A DNA stretch of 64,000 bases from an uncultured Cryomorphaceae bacterium (GCA_913031435.1 CAJWFD010000007.1:1-64000), one strand, 5' to 3'. Positions 17,718 through 27,700 are shown, counted from the stretch's first letter. Notes: generated from the sequence alone by a model not told the origin. Made by a program: numbers and translations.

Positions 17718-18721
17718 TGGAATTGTACTTAGATTCTGCTGATGTCAACGAGATTGACCAAGCCTTTGAATTAGGCTACCTTACTGGACTTACTACTACT
17801 CCTACTTTCATGCATCGACATGGCATTACGGATATAGATGGTGCTATTATCGCCCTGAGCAAAAAGGTGCCCATCCTTCAAATAGAAGCGTTAGGAACTA
17901 CTTCCGATGAAATCATCGCTGAGGCTAAACGTCAAGATGCACTGGGTTTAGATAAGAAAAGTACAGTCTATAAAATTCCAATGAGCCTTGAAGGGACTAA
18001 GGCCTGTAAGGCCCTTACGAATGAAGGTTTCAAAGTAAATCTCCACCTTGTTTATACCTTACAACAAGCCTACATGGCCATGGCGGCAGGAGCGACATAC
18101 ATCTGTCCTTTAGTCGGTAGACTACAGGACCAGGGAACGGATGCGCTTGCACTAGTGGCAGACTGTGTAGAAGCGGTAGAGCACTATGGGTATGATAGTA
18201 AAATCATGTTCAGTTCTGTTCGTAATGCACAGCACGTAAGAGACGCACTAGAAGTCGGTGCACATGCTGTTACCGTGCCTTGGTCAATCATGAAAAACTT
18301 GACCAATAATCACCTTACTACAATGGGTACAGATCAATTCGTTCAACATACGAATCTACTCACCCATTACGTAGGGCAGGCTATGCGCAAAGACAATCCA
18401 ACTGCCTTAGCTTCAGATACTATAACTACCGCCTTGGTCCAAATGACTACATCAGGATTAGGAGCCTGTAGTATTATTGATGAGAACGGACGGGCTATTG
18501 GGATATTTACGGATGGTGATCTTCGAAGATTTGTGACCAAAGGCGGCAATGCAGCTGCTTCCAATTTATCCTCTTTCGTTTCTAATAATCCAAAGACAAT
18601 AGCCTCCTCTTCACTATTAATCGATGCAGAACAAATGTTTAAAGACTGTAATGTGGATACGATCATTGTTGAAGAAAGCGGAGTAGTCGTGGGCATGATT
18701 GACATACAAGACTTGCACTAA
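17717..18721 (+). CDS. Transaldolase/F6P aldolase-like domain fused to KdsD-type CBS pair
   Basis: A 334-residue fusion. Residues 1-215 form a transaldolase/FSA barrel: MELYLDSADV (Asp6), Schiff-base Lys86 in VYKIPMS, and SSVRN (Ser167). Two usual active-site positions differ: TTNPS reads TTTPT (Asn28 to Thr), and the Phe/Tyr of PFIGR/PYVNR is Leu132 in PLVGR. Residues 225-334 are two CBS domains ending GVVVGMIDIQDL, with GIFTDGDLRR at 262-271, a string typical of KdsD/KpsF isomerases. KdsD makes arabinose 5-phosphate, the KdsA substrate, and no SIS-domain isomerase is present here. I infer that this protein supplies or senses arabinose 5-phosphate; FSA-type addition of glycolaldehyde to glyceraldehyde 3-phosphate has the right stereochemistry. 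It overlaps kdsA and kdsC by 1 nt each. Confidence 0.9.
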   Translation: MELYLDSADVNEIDQAFELGYLTGLTTTPTFMHRHGITDIDGAIIALSKKVPILQIEALGTTSDEIIAEAKRQDALGLDKKSTVYKIPMSLEGTKACKALTNEGFKVNLHLVYTLQQAYMAMAAGATYICPLVGRLQDQGTDALALVADCVEAVEHYGYDSKIMFSSVRNAQHVRDALEVGAHAVTVPWSIMKNLTNNHLTTMGTDQFVQHTNLLTHYVGQAMRKDNPTALASDTITTALVQMTTSGLGACSIIDENGRAIGIFTDGDLRRFVTKGGNAAASNLSSFVSNNPKTIASSSLLIDAEQMFKDCNVDTIIVEESGVVVGMIDIQDLH

Positions 18722-19428
18722 TGGAGGCAGCATTCTCAGGAGAATTTTTAAATGATGAGATCACCATTGCTGAGCGATTGGCTCACATCAAAATGTGGTT
18801 GTTTGATTGGGATGGGGTATTTCATCCAGGAACAAAAAATGACCGTGGCGAAAGTTCTTTTAATGAGATCGATGCAATGGGATTAAACCTGCTGCGCTTC
18901 TCAAGCTATTTGAATCTTGAGCATACCTTACCAGCTTTTGCTATTGTAACTGGAGTTAATAATCCAACCGGGGCTTATTTTGCGCAGCGTGAACACTTTG
19001 ACGCCATCTATATGGGTGCTAAAGACAAGACTGTGGTACTGGACTATATCTGCTCAAAGCACAACCTTACCCCAGATCAAATTGGGTTTTGCTTTGATGA
19101 CGTTCTCGACATAAATGTCGCTGAGAAGGTTGGTGTTCGGTTTTTAATTAGCCATGGATCTAACCCTATCACTAGGGATTTTATGAGGTCAAAGTCTTGT
19201 TTCGACTACGCTACGGCTTTTGGTGGTGGTTTCGGTGCACTTCGCGAGGTATCAGAATTGTGCATGACCTTAATGGGCAATGCAGACGAAGTACTTGAGC
19301 ATAGAACTTCTTTTGACGATACCTACAATACCTACTGGAATAGTCGTCAGAAAACGGATACCAAAGTCTTTACGGTTGATCTCTCTGGAGTTCATCCGCA
19401 TGAGCAGGAATCAAGGCACCAGAAATAA
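18721..19428 (+). CDS. kdsC: HAD-family phosphatase, probable Kdo-8-phosphate phosphatase
   Basis: A 235-residue HAD hydrolase. Motif I is LFDWDGVFHPG (nucleophile Asp in DWD), motif II lies in AIVTGVNN, the motif III Lys in MGAKDKTVV, and motif IV in FCFDDVLDINV. The order and spacing fit the small C-type HAD enzymes around KdsC, which dephosphorylate Kdo 8-phosphate. It is longer than a typical KdsC (about 170-190 residues), with extra sequence at both ends, so the symbol rests largely on operon position. The last 59 bp overlap the convergent DUF4294 gene. Confidence 0.8.
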   Translation: MEAAFSGEFLNDEITIAERLAHIKMWLFDWDGVFHPGTKNDRGESSFNEIDAMGLNLLRFSSYLNLEHTLPAFAIVTGVNNPTGAYFAQREHFDAIYMGAKDKTVVLDYICSKHNLTPDQIGFCFDDVLDINVAEKVGVRFLISHGSNPITRDFMRSKSCFDYATAFGGGFGALREVSELCMTLMGNADEVLEHRTSFDDTYNTYWNSRQKTDTKVFTVDLSGVHPHEQESRHQK

Positions 19429-20056
19429 ACTTTCTCACCAATATATTCTCTATCAATTTATCCTCTGGGTCTATACTAGGTTCATAGGCACGTCTGAGAT
19501 CTATGTCATACCACCACGCTGTTAAGGACCAAATACGCGCAGAAAATCCATTGCGATAGGTCTTGATGATTTCAAACACACTAGTGCCTGTTTCCCTATA
19601 AATGAGCTTGCTTAAGATTTGACCTTCACTTCTGGTTAATTTCCTAAGTTCTGGCTCAAAACGTTCTTCTAAGAACTTTTGATAACCCTTGATGTACTTC
19701 TTTTTTTGATATCGTTTATTGATACCGTCAAGCTGCATGTTCAATGTATCCATTCTAAGTGCTGCTTCTCTCACGTAAGGATAAACACGGTTGACCTTCT
19801 TTGTTAAATTGTAATAATTTCTTCTTGCCTGATCGTCAGTCAACGTTGGTTTTGGCACAAATAGTACTTCATCCAAAACAGACCATGGTATGGTGTCACC
19901 ATGCACAATAAGCTGACCAGTTAGAATTCCAGTACCCTCATTTGATACACTCAAAGTATCCGTTGTTATTTGGCTCCAAAGGGAGTTCCCAAAAAGAACG
20001 AAGAGCAATAGAACACCATTACCCCCTATTCGACTTCCATCTACTTGGCTTTTCAT
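19370..20056 (-). CDS. DUF4294 domain protein, exported
   Basis: A 228-residue protein of a Bacteroidota-specific family. It has an N-terminal hydrophobic segment (about residues 12-27, GNGVLLLFVLFGNSLW) that is probably a signal peptide. The core runs from WSVLDEVLFVPKP through RNYYNLTKKVNRVYPYVREAALRM to LTRSEGQILSKLIYRETG and GFSARIWSLTAWWYDIDLR, as in DUF4294 proteins. Function is unknown. It overlaps the biotin carboxylase gene upstream by 38 bp and kdsC downstream by 59 bp. Confidence 0.85.
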   Translation of the reverse strand: MKSQVDGSRIGGNGVLLLFVLFGNSLWSQITTDTLSVSNEGTGILTGQLIVHGDTIPWSVLDEVLFVPKPTLTDDQARRNYYNLTKKVNRVYPYVREAALRMDTLNMQLDGINKRYQKKKYIKGYQKFLEERFEPELRKLTRSEGQILSKLIYRETGTSVFEIIKTYRNGFSARIWSLTAWWYDIDLRRAYEPSIDPEDKLIENILVRKFISGALIPAHADELQRDQP

Positions 20057-21506
20057 TGATTACTGTTTTTTGGCTTGCTTTATTTTCTTGAAGCATACTT
20101 ACTAAAGCTGCAGCGCCTAGGGCCTCCAAAGACTCGTTTTCAGGGATTAATGATTCAGGTGTGAAATAATTCTGTACAAAGTGTGTATCAAATTTACCTG
20201 AAACAAAGGCATCATGATTCATGACATATTGAGCGAAATCCAGCGTAGTTTGAACGCCTGAAATTCGGTACTCACTAATAGCTCGCTTCATCCGTGCTAT
20301 AGCCTCATCGCGAGTCGGAGCGAACGTAATTAGTTTAGCGATCATTGGATCATAATATATACTTACTTCCATTCCTTGTTCCAATCCATCATCTACCCTA
20401 ACTCCTAATCCTTGAGGACGTCTGTATTCTTTTAAAACTCCAGTACCAGGCATGAAATTAGCTACCGCGTCCTCTGCATAAACCCTAACCTCTATGGAGT
20501 GACCTTGAATACTGAGTTCTTCCTGAGTGAAGGACAAGACTTTACCCTTCGCTATATTAATCTGCTCCTTTACTAAATCTTTACCCGTAATCTGCTCAGT
20601 TACAGGATGTTCTACCTGTAACCTTGTGTTCATTTCCAAAAAATAAAACTTACCTCCTGGCTCAAATATAAACTCTACTGTACCTGCCCCTCTATAGTTA
20701 CATGCCTTCGCAACACTCACTGCTGCTGCTCCCATTGCTGCTCTTAGCTCAGGGGTTAAGATAACAGACGGTGCTTCTTCTATAACTTTCTGGTGCCTAC
20801 GCTGGATCGAACATTCACGTTCAAAAAGGTGAACTACGTTTCCATATTCATCTGCCAATACTTGAATTTCAATGTGACGAGGGTTCTGAATGTACTTTTC
20901 TACAAATACAGCGCCGTTGCCGAAACTATTAGTTGCTTCGCTCACTGCGCGTTGCATTTGAGAGGCAAATTCTTCAGGGTTATGCACTATTCTCATACCC
21001 TTACCACCACCACCTGCACTGGCTTTTATCATCACAGGGAATCCAATGTCATGCGCCAATAATAATGCTTCGCTTACATCTTTCACCTCTCCCTCAGTGC
21101 CTGGCACTAATGGAACATCAAAATTCTCAACTGCAGCCTTTGCGCTTAGTTTGTCTCCCATGATCTCTATAGCATGAGGGCGAGGTCCAATGAATATAAT
21201 CCCTGCAGCCTCCACGTTTCTTGCGAAATCAGCATTTTCACTAAGGAACCCATATCCCGGATGTATGGCATCAACTCCTAGTGAGGCAGAAATACGAATG
21301 ATTTCGTCCCCCTTTAAATAACTATTTGCTGAGGGCGCTGGACCAATACATACTGCTTGATCGGCGAACATTACATGAGGAGCTCTTCGGTCTGCTTCAG
21401 AATATATGGCGACAGTTTTAATGCCCATCTCTCGGGCTGTTCTCATTACGCGTAACGCAATTTCTCCACGATTAGCAACTAAAATCTTGGTGATTGTATG
21501 TTCCAT
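20019..21506 (-). CDS. accC: Biotin carboxylase subunit (acetyl-/propionyl-CoA carboxylase)
   Basis: A 495-residue ATP-grasp enzyme that carboxylates the biotin of a carrier protein. Motifs: KILVANRGEIALRVMRTA at the N-terminus, HPGYGFLSENADFA, the glycine-rich KASAGGGGKGMR, ERECSIQRRHQKVIEEAPS and FLEMNTRLQVEHPVTE. The length, near 500, is more like the subunits of propionyl-CoA or general acyl-CoA carboxylases than the 450-residue fatty-acid-synthesis AccC, and no carrier gene lies nearby, so the substrate is uncertain. ATG 21506 was preferred over TTG 21539 because the latter lies inside a promoter box. Confidence 0.92.
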   Translation of the reverse strand: MEHTITKILVANRGEIALRVMRTAREMGIKTVAIYSEADRRAPHVMFADQAVCIGPAPSANSYLKGDEIIRISASLGVDAIHPGYGFLSENADFARNVEAAGIIFIGPRPHAIEIMGDKLSAKAAVENFDVPLVPGTEGEVKDVSEALLLAHDIGFPVMIKASAGGGGKGMRIVHNPEEFASQMQRAVSEATNSFGNGAVFVEKYIQNPRHIEIQVLADEYGNVVHLFERECSIQRRHQKVIEEAPSVILTPELRAAMGAAAVSVAKACNYRGAGTVEFIFEPGGKFYFLEMNTRLQVEHPVTEQITGKDLVKEQINIAKGKVLSFTQEELSIQGHSIEVRVYAEDAVANFMPGTGVLKEYRRPQGLGVRVDDGLEQGMEVSIYYDPMIAKLITFAPTRDEAIARMKRAISEYRISGVQTTLDFAQYVMNHDAFVSGKFDTHFVQNYFTPESLIPENESLEALGAAALVSMLQENKASQKTVINEKPSRWKSNRG

Positions 21507-21536
21507 TGTGATTGAAGGTTTTTTGTAGGCCTTTGA

Positions 21537-21544
21537 CAAATATA
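21537..21544 (-). promoter_or_regulatory. Promoter -7 box TATATTTG for accC
   Basis: On the minus strand TATATTTG matches the Bacteroidota consensus TAnnTTTG exactly and lies about 30 nt before ATG 21506. No convincing -33 box was seen. The rest of the 298-bp gap to the DUF4159 gene shows no gene, hairpin or repeat. Confidence 0.6.
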
Positions 21545-21790
21545 AGTCAGGTTAGAGCTACCTAAATCTTAACTAGTGGATAATAATGCCATTGGTCATT
21601 TATCAGTACACGGAGCGCATAAGTTTATGATGGAAAATCAGACAAATCAATATCTATCCACGAACTGTCTTTAGTTGTAATGTCATGAACAATGGCTCAA
21701 ATTGATGAGTAACAAATTAACATGATAATCGGAATAACAAGCACCAAATGAGTGATTGAATGGCATCGCGTATTGATCAGTTTTTCCTAG

Positions 21791-21798
21791 TATATTTG
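21791..21798 (+). promoter_or_regulatory. Promoter -7 box TATATTTG for the DUF4159 operon
   Basis: TATATTTG lies only 6 nt before ATG 21805. If it is used, transcription would begin at or next to the start codon, giving an almost leaderless mRNA. A TTG at 21773-21775 is a weak -33 candidate at rather short spacing. Confidence 0.45.
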
Positions 21799-21804
21799 AA
21801 TACT

Positions 21805-22458
21805 ATGCGTGCAGTATCTATACTCCTCTTTTCGCTCCTGATAAGTACTTCTAGCGCCCAAGTATTGGGACTACTAAAATATGATGGCGGTGGAGATTGG
21901 TATGCTAATCCAACAGCCTTAGATAACTTAAGCACGTTCTATAACGAAGCTACAGGAGCACGAACCGTTGTTATGGCAAAAGAGGTATCGGTGAATTCCT
22001 TATTATCCTCTGGTATATCCTTCCTTCATGCCACTGGCCATGGTAGAATAGTTTTCTCCAAAGAAGAAGCTGAAATACTGAGACAATTTGTTCACAGAGG
22101 CGGCTTCTTACATATCGATGATAATTATGGAATGAAAGATTTCGCGTTGGAGGAATTGGCAAAAGTATTTAATGACGCTACCATTGAGTCTATTTCTATT
22201 AAACATCCCATTTTTCAAATACCCTTTCAAATGCCAACTGGATTACCGAAAATTCATGAGCATGACGGGCTTCCTCAGGAAGCTGTAGGATATTTCCTTC
22301 ATGGTGAATTGGTGGCCATATTAACTTATGAAACTGATTTAAGTGATGGCTGGGAAGATGCGGAGGTCCATCAAGATTCAAAAGAGAAAAGATCCTTGGC
22401 GTTGAAAATGGGGGCAAACTTGGTACATTGGTCCTTAGTAAGAAATTCATTCCCATGA
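21805..22458 (+). CDS. DUF4159 domain protein, exported
   Basis: A 217-residue protein with signal peptide MRAVSILLFSLLISTSSAQ. The body matches DUF4159: LLKYDGGGDWYANPTALDNL, FLHATGHGRIVFSKEEAE, FVHRGGFLHIDDNYGM and LTYETDLSDGWED. The fold is thought to resemble a glutamine-amidotransferase-like domain; the function is unknown, and homologues are often found near MoxR/VWA systems. An in-frame ATG at 21760 would add 15 residues and bury the signal peptide, so 21805 was chosen. It overlaps the AI-2E transporter gene by 4 bp (ATGA). Confidence 0.87.
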   Translation: MRAVSILLFSLLISTSSAQVLGLLKYDGGGDWYANPTALDNLSTFYNEATGARTVVMAKEVSVNSLLSSGISFLHATGHGRIVFSKEEAEILRQFVHRGGFLHIDDNYGMKDFALEELAKVFNDATIESISIKHPIFQIPFQMPTGLPKIHEHDGLPQEAVGYFLHGELVAILTYETDLSDGWEDAEVHQDSKEKRSLALKMGANLVHWSLVRNSFP

Positions 22459-23549
22459 AATCCATCAAAATCCAACCTTTGGCAATCGGTGTTTTACAAC
22501 TTGCCGTGATCGTAGCTAGCTGTTATGCTCTTTATTTGATAAAATCTGTTCTAGTTTACGCCGTTATAGCGCTATACATTAGCGTTTTAGGAAGACCTAT
22601 TGTTACCTTCATAGGGAAGATTCCGAAAATTGGTTTACGAATAGGAAACACTGGAGCCGCGGCACTTACATTATCCATTATCGTGACTGTTTTCGCAGGC
22701 ATAGTAACCTGGTTCCTACCTGTACTTGCGCAAGAGTTTAATTTCATTAAAACCATTCCTTATGATGAACTCATCGCAAGTTTGCAACTAGAATGGAACC
22801 AACTTGATGCCATTCTTACTTCTTTTGGCATGAACTCAAAGGAGGAATTGACAAATATTAATGAGACATTACAATCTTTTGCAAGTGTTGATGCCATTAG
22901 CAACGTTTTCTTTTCACTTTTAGGTGGTATTGGCCAAATTATTATTGGGTTATTCTCTGTCGCTTTCATTTCTTTCTTCCTCATCAGGGAACGGGATTTA
23001 GCACACAAGTTTGTTGATTTAATAACCCCTGAATCTTATCACGATAAGGTGGATGTCATGACACCTCAAATCAAACAGGTTGTAACTCGTTATAGCTTTG
23101 GTGTTTTGTTTCAAATCACCGCTGTTTTCATCTTATTAGCGCTGGGCATGACATTTATAGGTGTCAAAGGTGCTGTTGTATTGGCACTTTGCGCCGCTGT
23201 CTTTAACCTCATCCCTTATGTTGGGCCGCTGATTGGCGCATCCCTTGGAATACTGTTGAGTCTAGGACAGCTTTATGCTATGGGAGTGTCAGATCCTAGT
23301 CTAGATATTGATCTCGTACAAAGCCTTTACTGGTTACTCCTTCTTTTTGGCGGAGTACAACTATTGGACAACATAGTTTTTCAACCCATCATATTTTCGA
23401 ACAGTGTAGGTGCACATCCACTCGAGATCTTTTTAGTCATTTCAATCGCGGGTACGTTTTTGGGAATTGGGGGAATGATCATTGCCGTTCCGTTCTATAG
23501 TGTTGCTCGAATTGTCTTTAATACTGCCATGAAGTCTATCGATGAATAG
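22455..23549 (+). CDS. AI-2E family transporter (PerM-like permease)
   Basis: A 364-residue polytopic membrane protein with about eight hydrophobic segments, of the AI-2E/PerM family. Typical pieces are LYISVLGRPIVTF near the N-terminus, the large loop with EFNFIKTIPYDELIASL, the FISFFLIRERD segment, and the C-terminal FNLIPYVGPLIGASLG and NIVFQPIIFSNSVGAHPLEIF. Family members export varied small solutes; the cargo cannot be inferred. Start ATG 22455 overlaps the DUF4159 stop (ATGA); TTG 22428 is less likely. It overlaps the next gene by 8 bp. Confidence 0.92.
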   Translation: MKSIKIQPLAIGVLQLAVIVASCYALYLIKSVLVYAVIALYISVLGRPIVTFIGKIPKIGLRIGNTGAAALTLSIIVTVFAGIVTWFLPVLAQEFNFIKTIPYDELIASLQLEWNQLDAILTSFGMNSKEELTNINETLQSFASVDAISNVFFSLLGGIGQIIIGLFSVAFISFFLIRERDLAHKFVDLITPESYHDKVDVMTPQIKQVVTRYSFGVLFQITAVFILLALGMTFIGVKGAVVLALCAAVFNLIPYVGPLIGASLGILLSLGQLYAMGVSDPSLDIDLVQSLYWLLLLFGGVQLLDNIVFQPIIFSNSVGAHPLEIFLVISIAGTFLGIGGMIIAVPFYSVARIVFNTAMKSIDE

Positions 23550-24729
23550 TCAAACTGAGCACCCCCATCAACAAGTCAATCCACATTGTCTTGGAGAAGA
23601 ACAATGGCAATGGATCCTGAAGCACCAGAAGGACAACACCTCTAAACTTCGTTTAAAGTTTGGGTTGAAAGATCCTTTTTTCTCTGCCATAGCTCAAATA
23701 GAGGCACGTCAAAAAAAAAGAAAAAAGTTTGAAACACTTGGTGAGCGATGGATTTTTCCTAGTGGATTAGCGTTAGAGCAAAGTAGTTCGACTGCAACGG
23801 CTCAATACAAAGGTTCCCATGTGCATACCCCCTACACGATAGATCTTTGTGCAGGTTTGGGGATTGATACCTGGGCACTATCTAAGCGTAATGATTGCGC
23901 AGCACATTTATGTTTTGAGCAAAACGAAGACCTTGCCATTTTGTTACGGCATAATCTTCCAAATATCACCGTGCTCTCAAAACCTGCTGGACTAGAAGAT
24001 ATAGACCATTGGATCTGTGATCATGCGATCACTAAAGACAAACTGACTTTTTACCTTGATCCGGATCGCAGAGCCAGAGACAACAGAACATTTTCCATGG
24101 CGGAAGGCACCCCAAACCTCATCGAAATACAGCACGAGTTGCTCAAGAGAGCATCTAATGTTGTTGCTAAACATAGCCCAATGGTAGATCTGAATTCTAC
24201 GTCAGAATTAACCGGGTTAGTCTCCGTAGTAGTAATACAGTTTCAGGGAGAATGTAAAGAAGTTCTAACACTACAATCCTCTGAATTACCATCCAATTCC
24301 TCTATTCAAGTTGTTGACCTTGACTCTGGCTACTCTTATTCAGGTAGGCTTGGTATTAAAGAAATCGTCACGACCGAGGAATTTCAAAATTATATTATCC
24401 AACCATCGCCAGGGTTATCTAAGAGTACTCTACACATAGAATTGGCTAAAGAACTAGGATTGGAAAAGACTATTTACGGACATCTATATACCTGTAGAAA
24501 CAAACCTATTTACTCTCCATTTTATAAGGTTTTTAGGATTGATGAAATTGCGAAACCTTATCGACTTAAGCACAATCCTAATGCAGCAGCGATTGAATGC
24601 ATTGGCTTTCCAGAGTCCCCGACCCAAGTGAGAAAGAAAATTAAATTCAAGGAAGGACGCGAAAATAAAGTTTTTGCACTACAGATTGGGAAAACAAAAC
24701 TAATGGTACTCACCACTTTGATAGAATAG
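23542..24729 (+). CDS. Class I SAM-dependent methyltransferase with THUMP-like domain
   Basis: A 395-residue protein. The methyltransferase domain is marked by the SAM-binding IDLCAGLGIDTWALSK (near residue 95) and the YLDPDRRARDNRTF motif (near 170), which serves as the catalytic DPPY-like element. The C-terminal part (KPYRLKHNPNAAAIECIGFPESP) corresponds to the THUMP-like domain in Bacteroidota homologues, suggesting RNA as substrate. The actual target is not known. It is the last gene of the DUF4159 operon, overlapping the transporter gene by 8 bp. Confidence 0.85.
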   Translation: MNSQTEHPHQQVNPHCLGEEQWQWILKHQKDNTSKLRLKFGLKDPFFSAIAQIEARQKKRKKFETLGERWIFPSGLALEQSSSTATAQYKGSHVHTPYTIDLCAGLGIDTWALSKRNDCAAHLCFEQNEDLAILLRHNLPNITVLSKPAGLEDIDHWICDHAITKDKLTFYLDPDRRARDNRTFSMAEGTPNLIEIQHELLKRASNVVAKHSPMVDLNSTSELTGLVSVVVIQFQGECKEVLTLQSSELPSNSSIQVVDLDSGYSYSGRLGIKEIVTTEEFQNYIIQPSPGLSKSTLHIELAKELGLEKTIYGHLYTCRNKPIYSPFYKVFRIDEIAKPYRLKHNPNAAAIECIGFPESPTQVRKKIKFKEGRENKVFALQIGKTKLMVLTTLIE

Positions 24730-24758
24730 GCCCCATTTTTGTATTACTTTTATTCTGT

Positions 24759-27700
24759 ATGCGAAATACCGGTTCTCTTTTAGTCATATTATGGTTATCT
24801 ACCCTTAGTCTCTTGGGTCAGGAGGTGCTTTTTGTACCTAACGAAGGGCAATGGGAGGGTGATTTTGCCTACCAGATGCGATTAAAAAGTGGGGCATTAT
24901 TTTTTGAAGAAAGTGCCGTACAGTTCGTCTTAAAAAACGCTGTCCAAGGAGAAGATCATAAGGGACATCACATTCATGAAGCCGGATTAAGCGCACCAGA
25001 GGAAGGGTTGAAATTTCACGCTCTAAGATTAAAGTTCTTGAATGGTCAAACCATAAATCCGTACGGGACTCATCCCGTTTCTTACGTTCAAAATTATTTT
25101 CTAGGCAGTGATAGCTCAACGTGGCGTTCTGGTGTCAAACCTCAAACTTCCTTGACATACGAAGGAATATATGATGGTTCGCGCCTTGAGTTTCACCAAG
25201 GTGGTCATCATTTAAAATACGATTGGCATCTCACAAATACCTCTGTATTCAAGGACATCGAATGGACCTATGACGGAGCTACGACGATCTCTTTAGACCC
25301 CGAGGGATTTATAGAAGTCGAAACATCTGTAGGTTCTTTTATAGAAAGTATACCTGTTGCTTGGGGATGGAGAAATGGTGAGCGCATAGATTTTGGCGTT
25401 TGGTACAAAAATGATCGAGGTCACCTGTCTTTTGAAAGCGAGATAGATGTGAATACCCTAGACTCATTGGTCATAGATCCACAACTAATTTTTACTTCAT
25501 TTAGTGGATCATTGACAGACAACTGGGGATTTACCGCAACGTATGATGATCTAGGTAGACTATATGGCGGAGGAGTTTCTTTTGCGACAGGCTATGTATC
25601 TACAGTAGGCGCCTATCAAGTAGGATACAATGACCCACCAGGACCTAACATTGGTTTTATTCCAGATGTTACGATTTCAGTATTTGAGCCATCTGGCGCA
25701 ACCTTGCTGTACGCTACTTATTTAGGCGGAACAAAATCAGAGCACCCGCACAGCTTAGTGGTGAATTCTAATGGACAGCTGATCGTTATGGGAACGACAG
25801 GAAGCAGTAATTTCCCTACCCAAAACCCAATACAGAGTTCAAACGCAGGTGGTGCATCGGTGCAGATTAACGGGTATGAGTTTGACAAACCGGACCTATT
25901 TTTAACTCGTTTTAATCAAGCGGGATCCGCTATACTAAGCTCTACTTATCTGGGAGGTAATGGCACTGACGGACTCAATCTAGGCATAGCAAAAAATTAT
26001 GGTGATGCGTCCCGCGGTGAAGTCTTAGTGGATGGTTCAAATAACATTTACCTCACGGCATCCACTACGAGCACAAATTTCCCAACTACGAACTGTTCTT
26101 CCTGTAATATTGCAGGAGGTCAAGACGCAGTGGTCATGAAAATAAACCCAGCGGGGACTACCATACTTTGGAGTAATTATTACGGGAGTACCAGTGATGA
26201 CTCCGGTTATAGCGTCAGAGAGTCTAACGGTTTCGTCTACATATGTGGAGGTACTGAGGGTGGAAATTTGCCATCAACCTTAGGTGCTTATAAGGCGACT
26301 CGTCTAGGAACGGAAGACGACGGTTATGTGGCGCGTTTTAACGGTGCTACTGGCGCGTTAATACGGAGTAGCTATGTTGGAACAGCGGCTTATGACCAAA
26401 CCTTTCTAATGGACATTGATAAACTAGGTAATATTTTTGTTTTTGGACAAACGCTAGGTAATTACCCTATTAGTTCCGGAGCCTGGGGCACACCACAATA
26501 CCGGAAACAGTTCATTCATAAAATTAGTCTAGACCTTTCCACCAGTATGGGTTCTACTGCATTTGGATCGCCACAAGGAAGTTTAAACCTAGTCCCTACG
26601 GCATTTAATGTTGATGATTGTTTAAATATTTTATTATCTGGATGGGGCGGTGTAACCAACAGTTCCTTCGTGCCCACCACAGTAAGCCTATTACCTGTGA
26701 GTAGCGATGCTATGGATTCCACTACGGATGGATCAGATTTCTATTTCATGGTGCTGGCTAAAAACTTTACGTCATTTAAATATGGAAGCTACTTTGGAGG
26801 ACCGAACAGCGCAGAACATGTAGATGGTGGAACTTCAAGATTTGATGATCGGGGACGTATTTATCAAGCCGTGTGTGCAGGTTGTGGTGGGAATGATGAT
26901 TTACCAACGACACCAGGAGCTTTTTCCATGCTGAACAATAGTAGTAATTGCAATCTGGGCGTCATAAAATTAGATTTCGAAACGGGTATTGAAGCGAGCG
27001 CGGAAGTTGACCTTGATTATCTAATTGACACCAACTGCTATGAACTCACCTTAAGGTTGAATAATAACAGTGTCAATGCGAATGCCTATTACTGGGATTT
27101 CGACCAAGGGGATACCAGTAATATCGAGAATCCCATTGCCACCTTCCCTGCTCTAGGCACCTATAACGTAATGCTCGTAGCGATTGATACCATTTGCGAT
27201 AGTTACGATACCACTTTTATTGAAATCAAGCATGACACTGCTAATTTCCCAGTAACGGATTGGACTGAAGATTACGTAAGCTGTGATCTATTTAGAGAGG
27301 TTAACTGGATTGAAAACCTGGGTGATGCCGACTATTTTGAATGGAATTTTGGAGATGGGTCTACGCTGACTACCACAAATCGTAATGTGAACCACACGTA
27401 CCCTTCTTTTGCTACATATTCAGCATCAGTGGTTGCTCGAGATTCTTTTTGCGATGTGTTCGCTACGCAACTTTTCGAGATCGTGTTTGATAACGACGCA
27501 AATACGCCTACCGTAGATGTTACCACTGACAGCTGCCGCTATGGTGGTGTTGACGTTTTTTATAACAACGTTGATAGCACCATGATCTTTTTATGGGATT
27601 TTAGTGGTTTTGCAGACACGGGGATGATACCATCTTTTAGATATCCAGAATCCGGATTAGAAAGCGTAACACTTACCATAAGTGACACCATTTGTAACAG

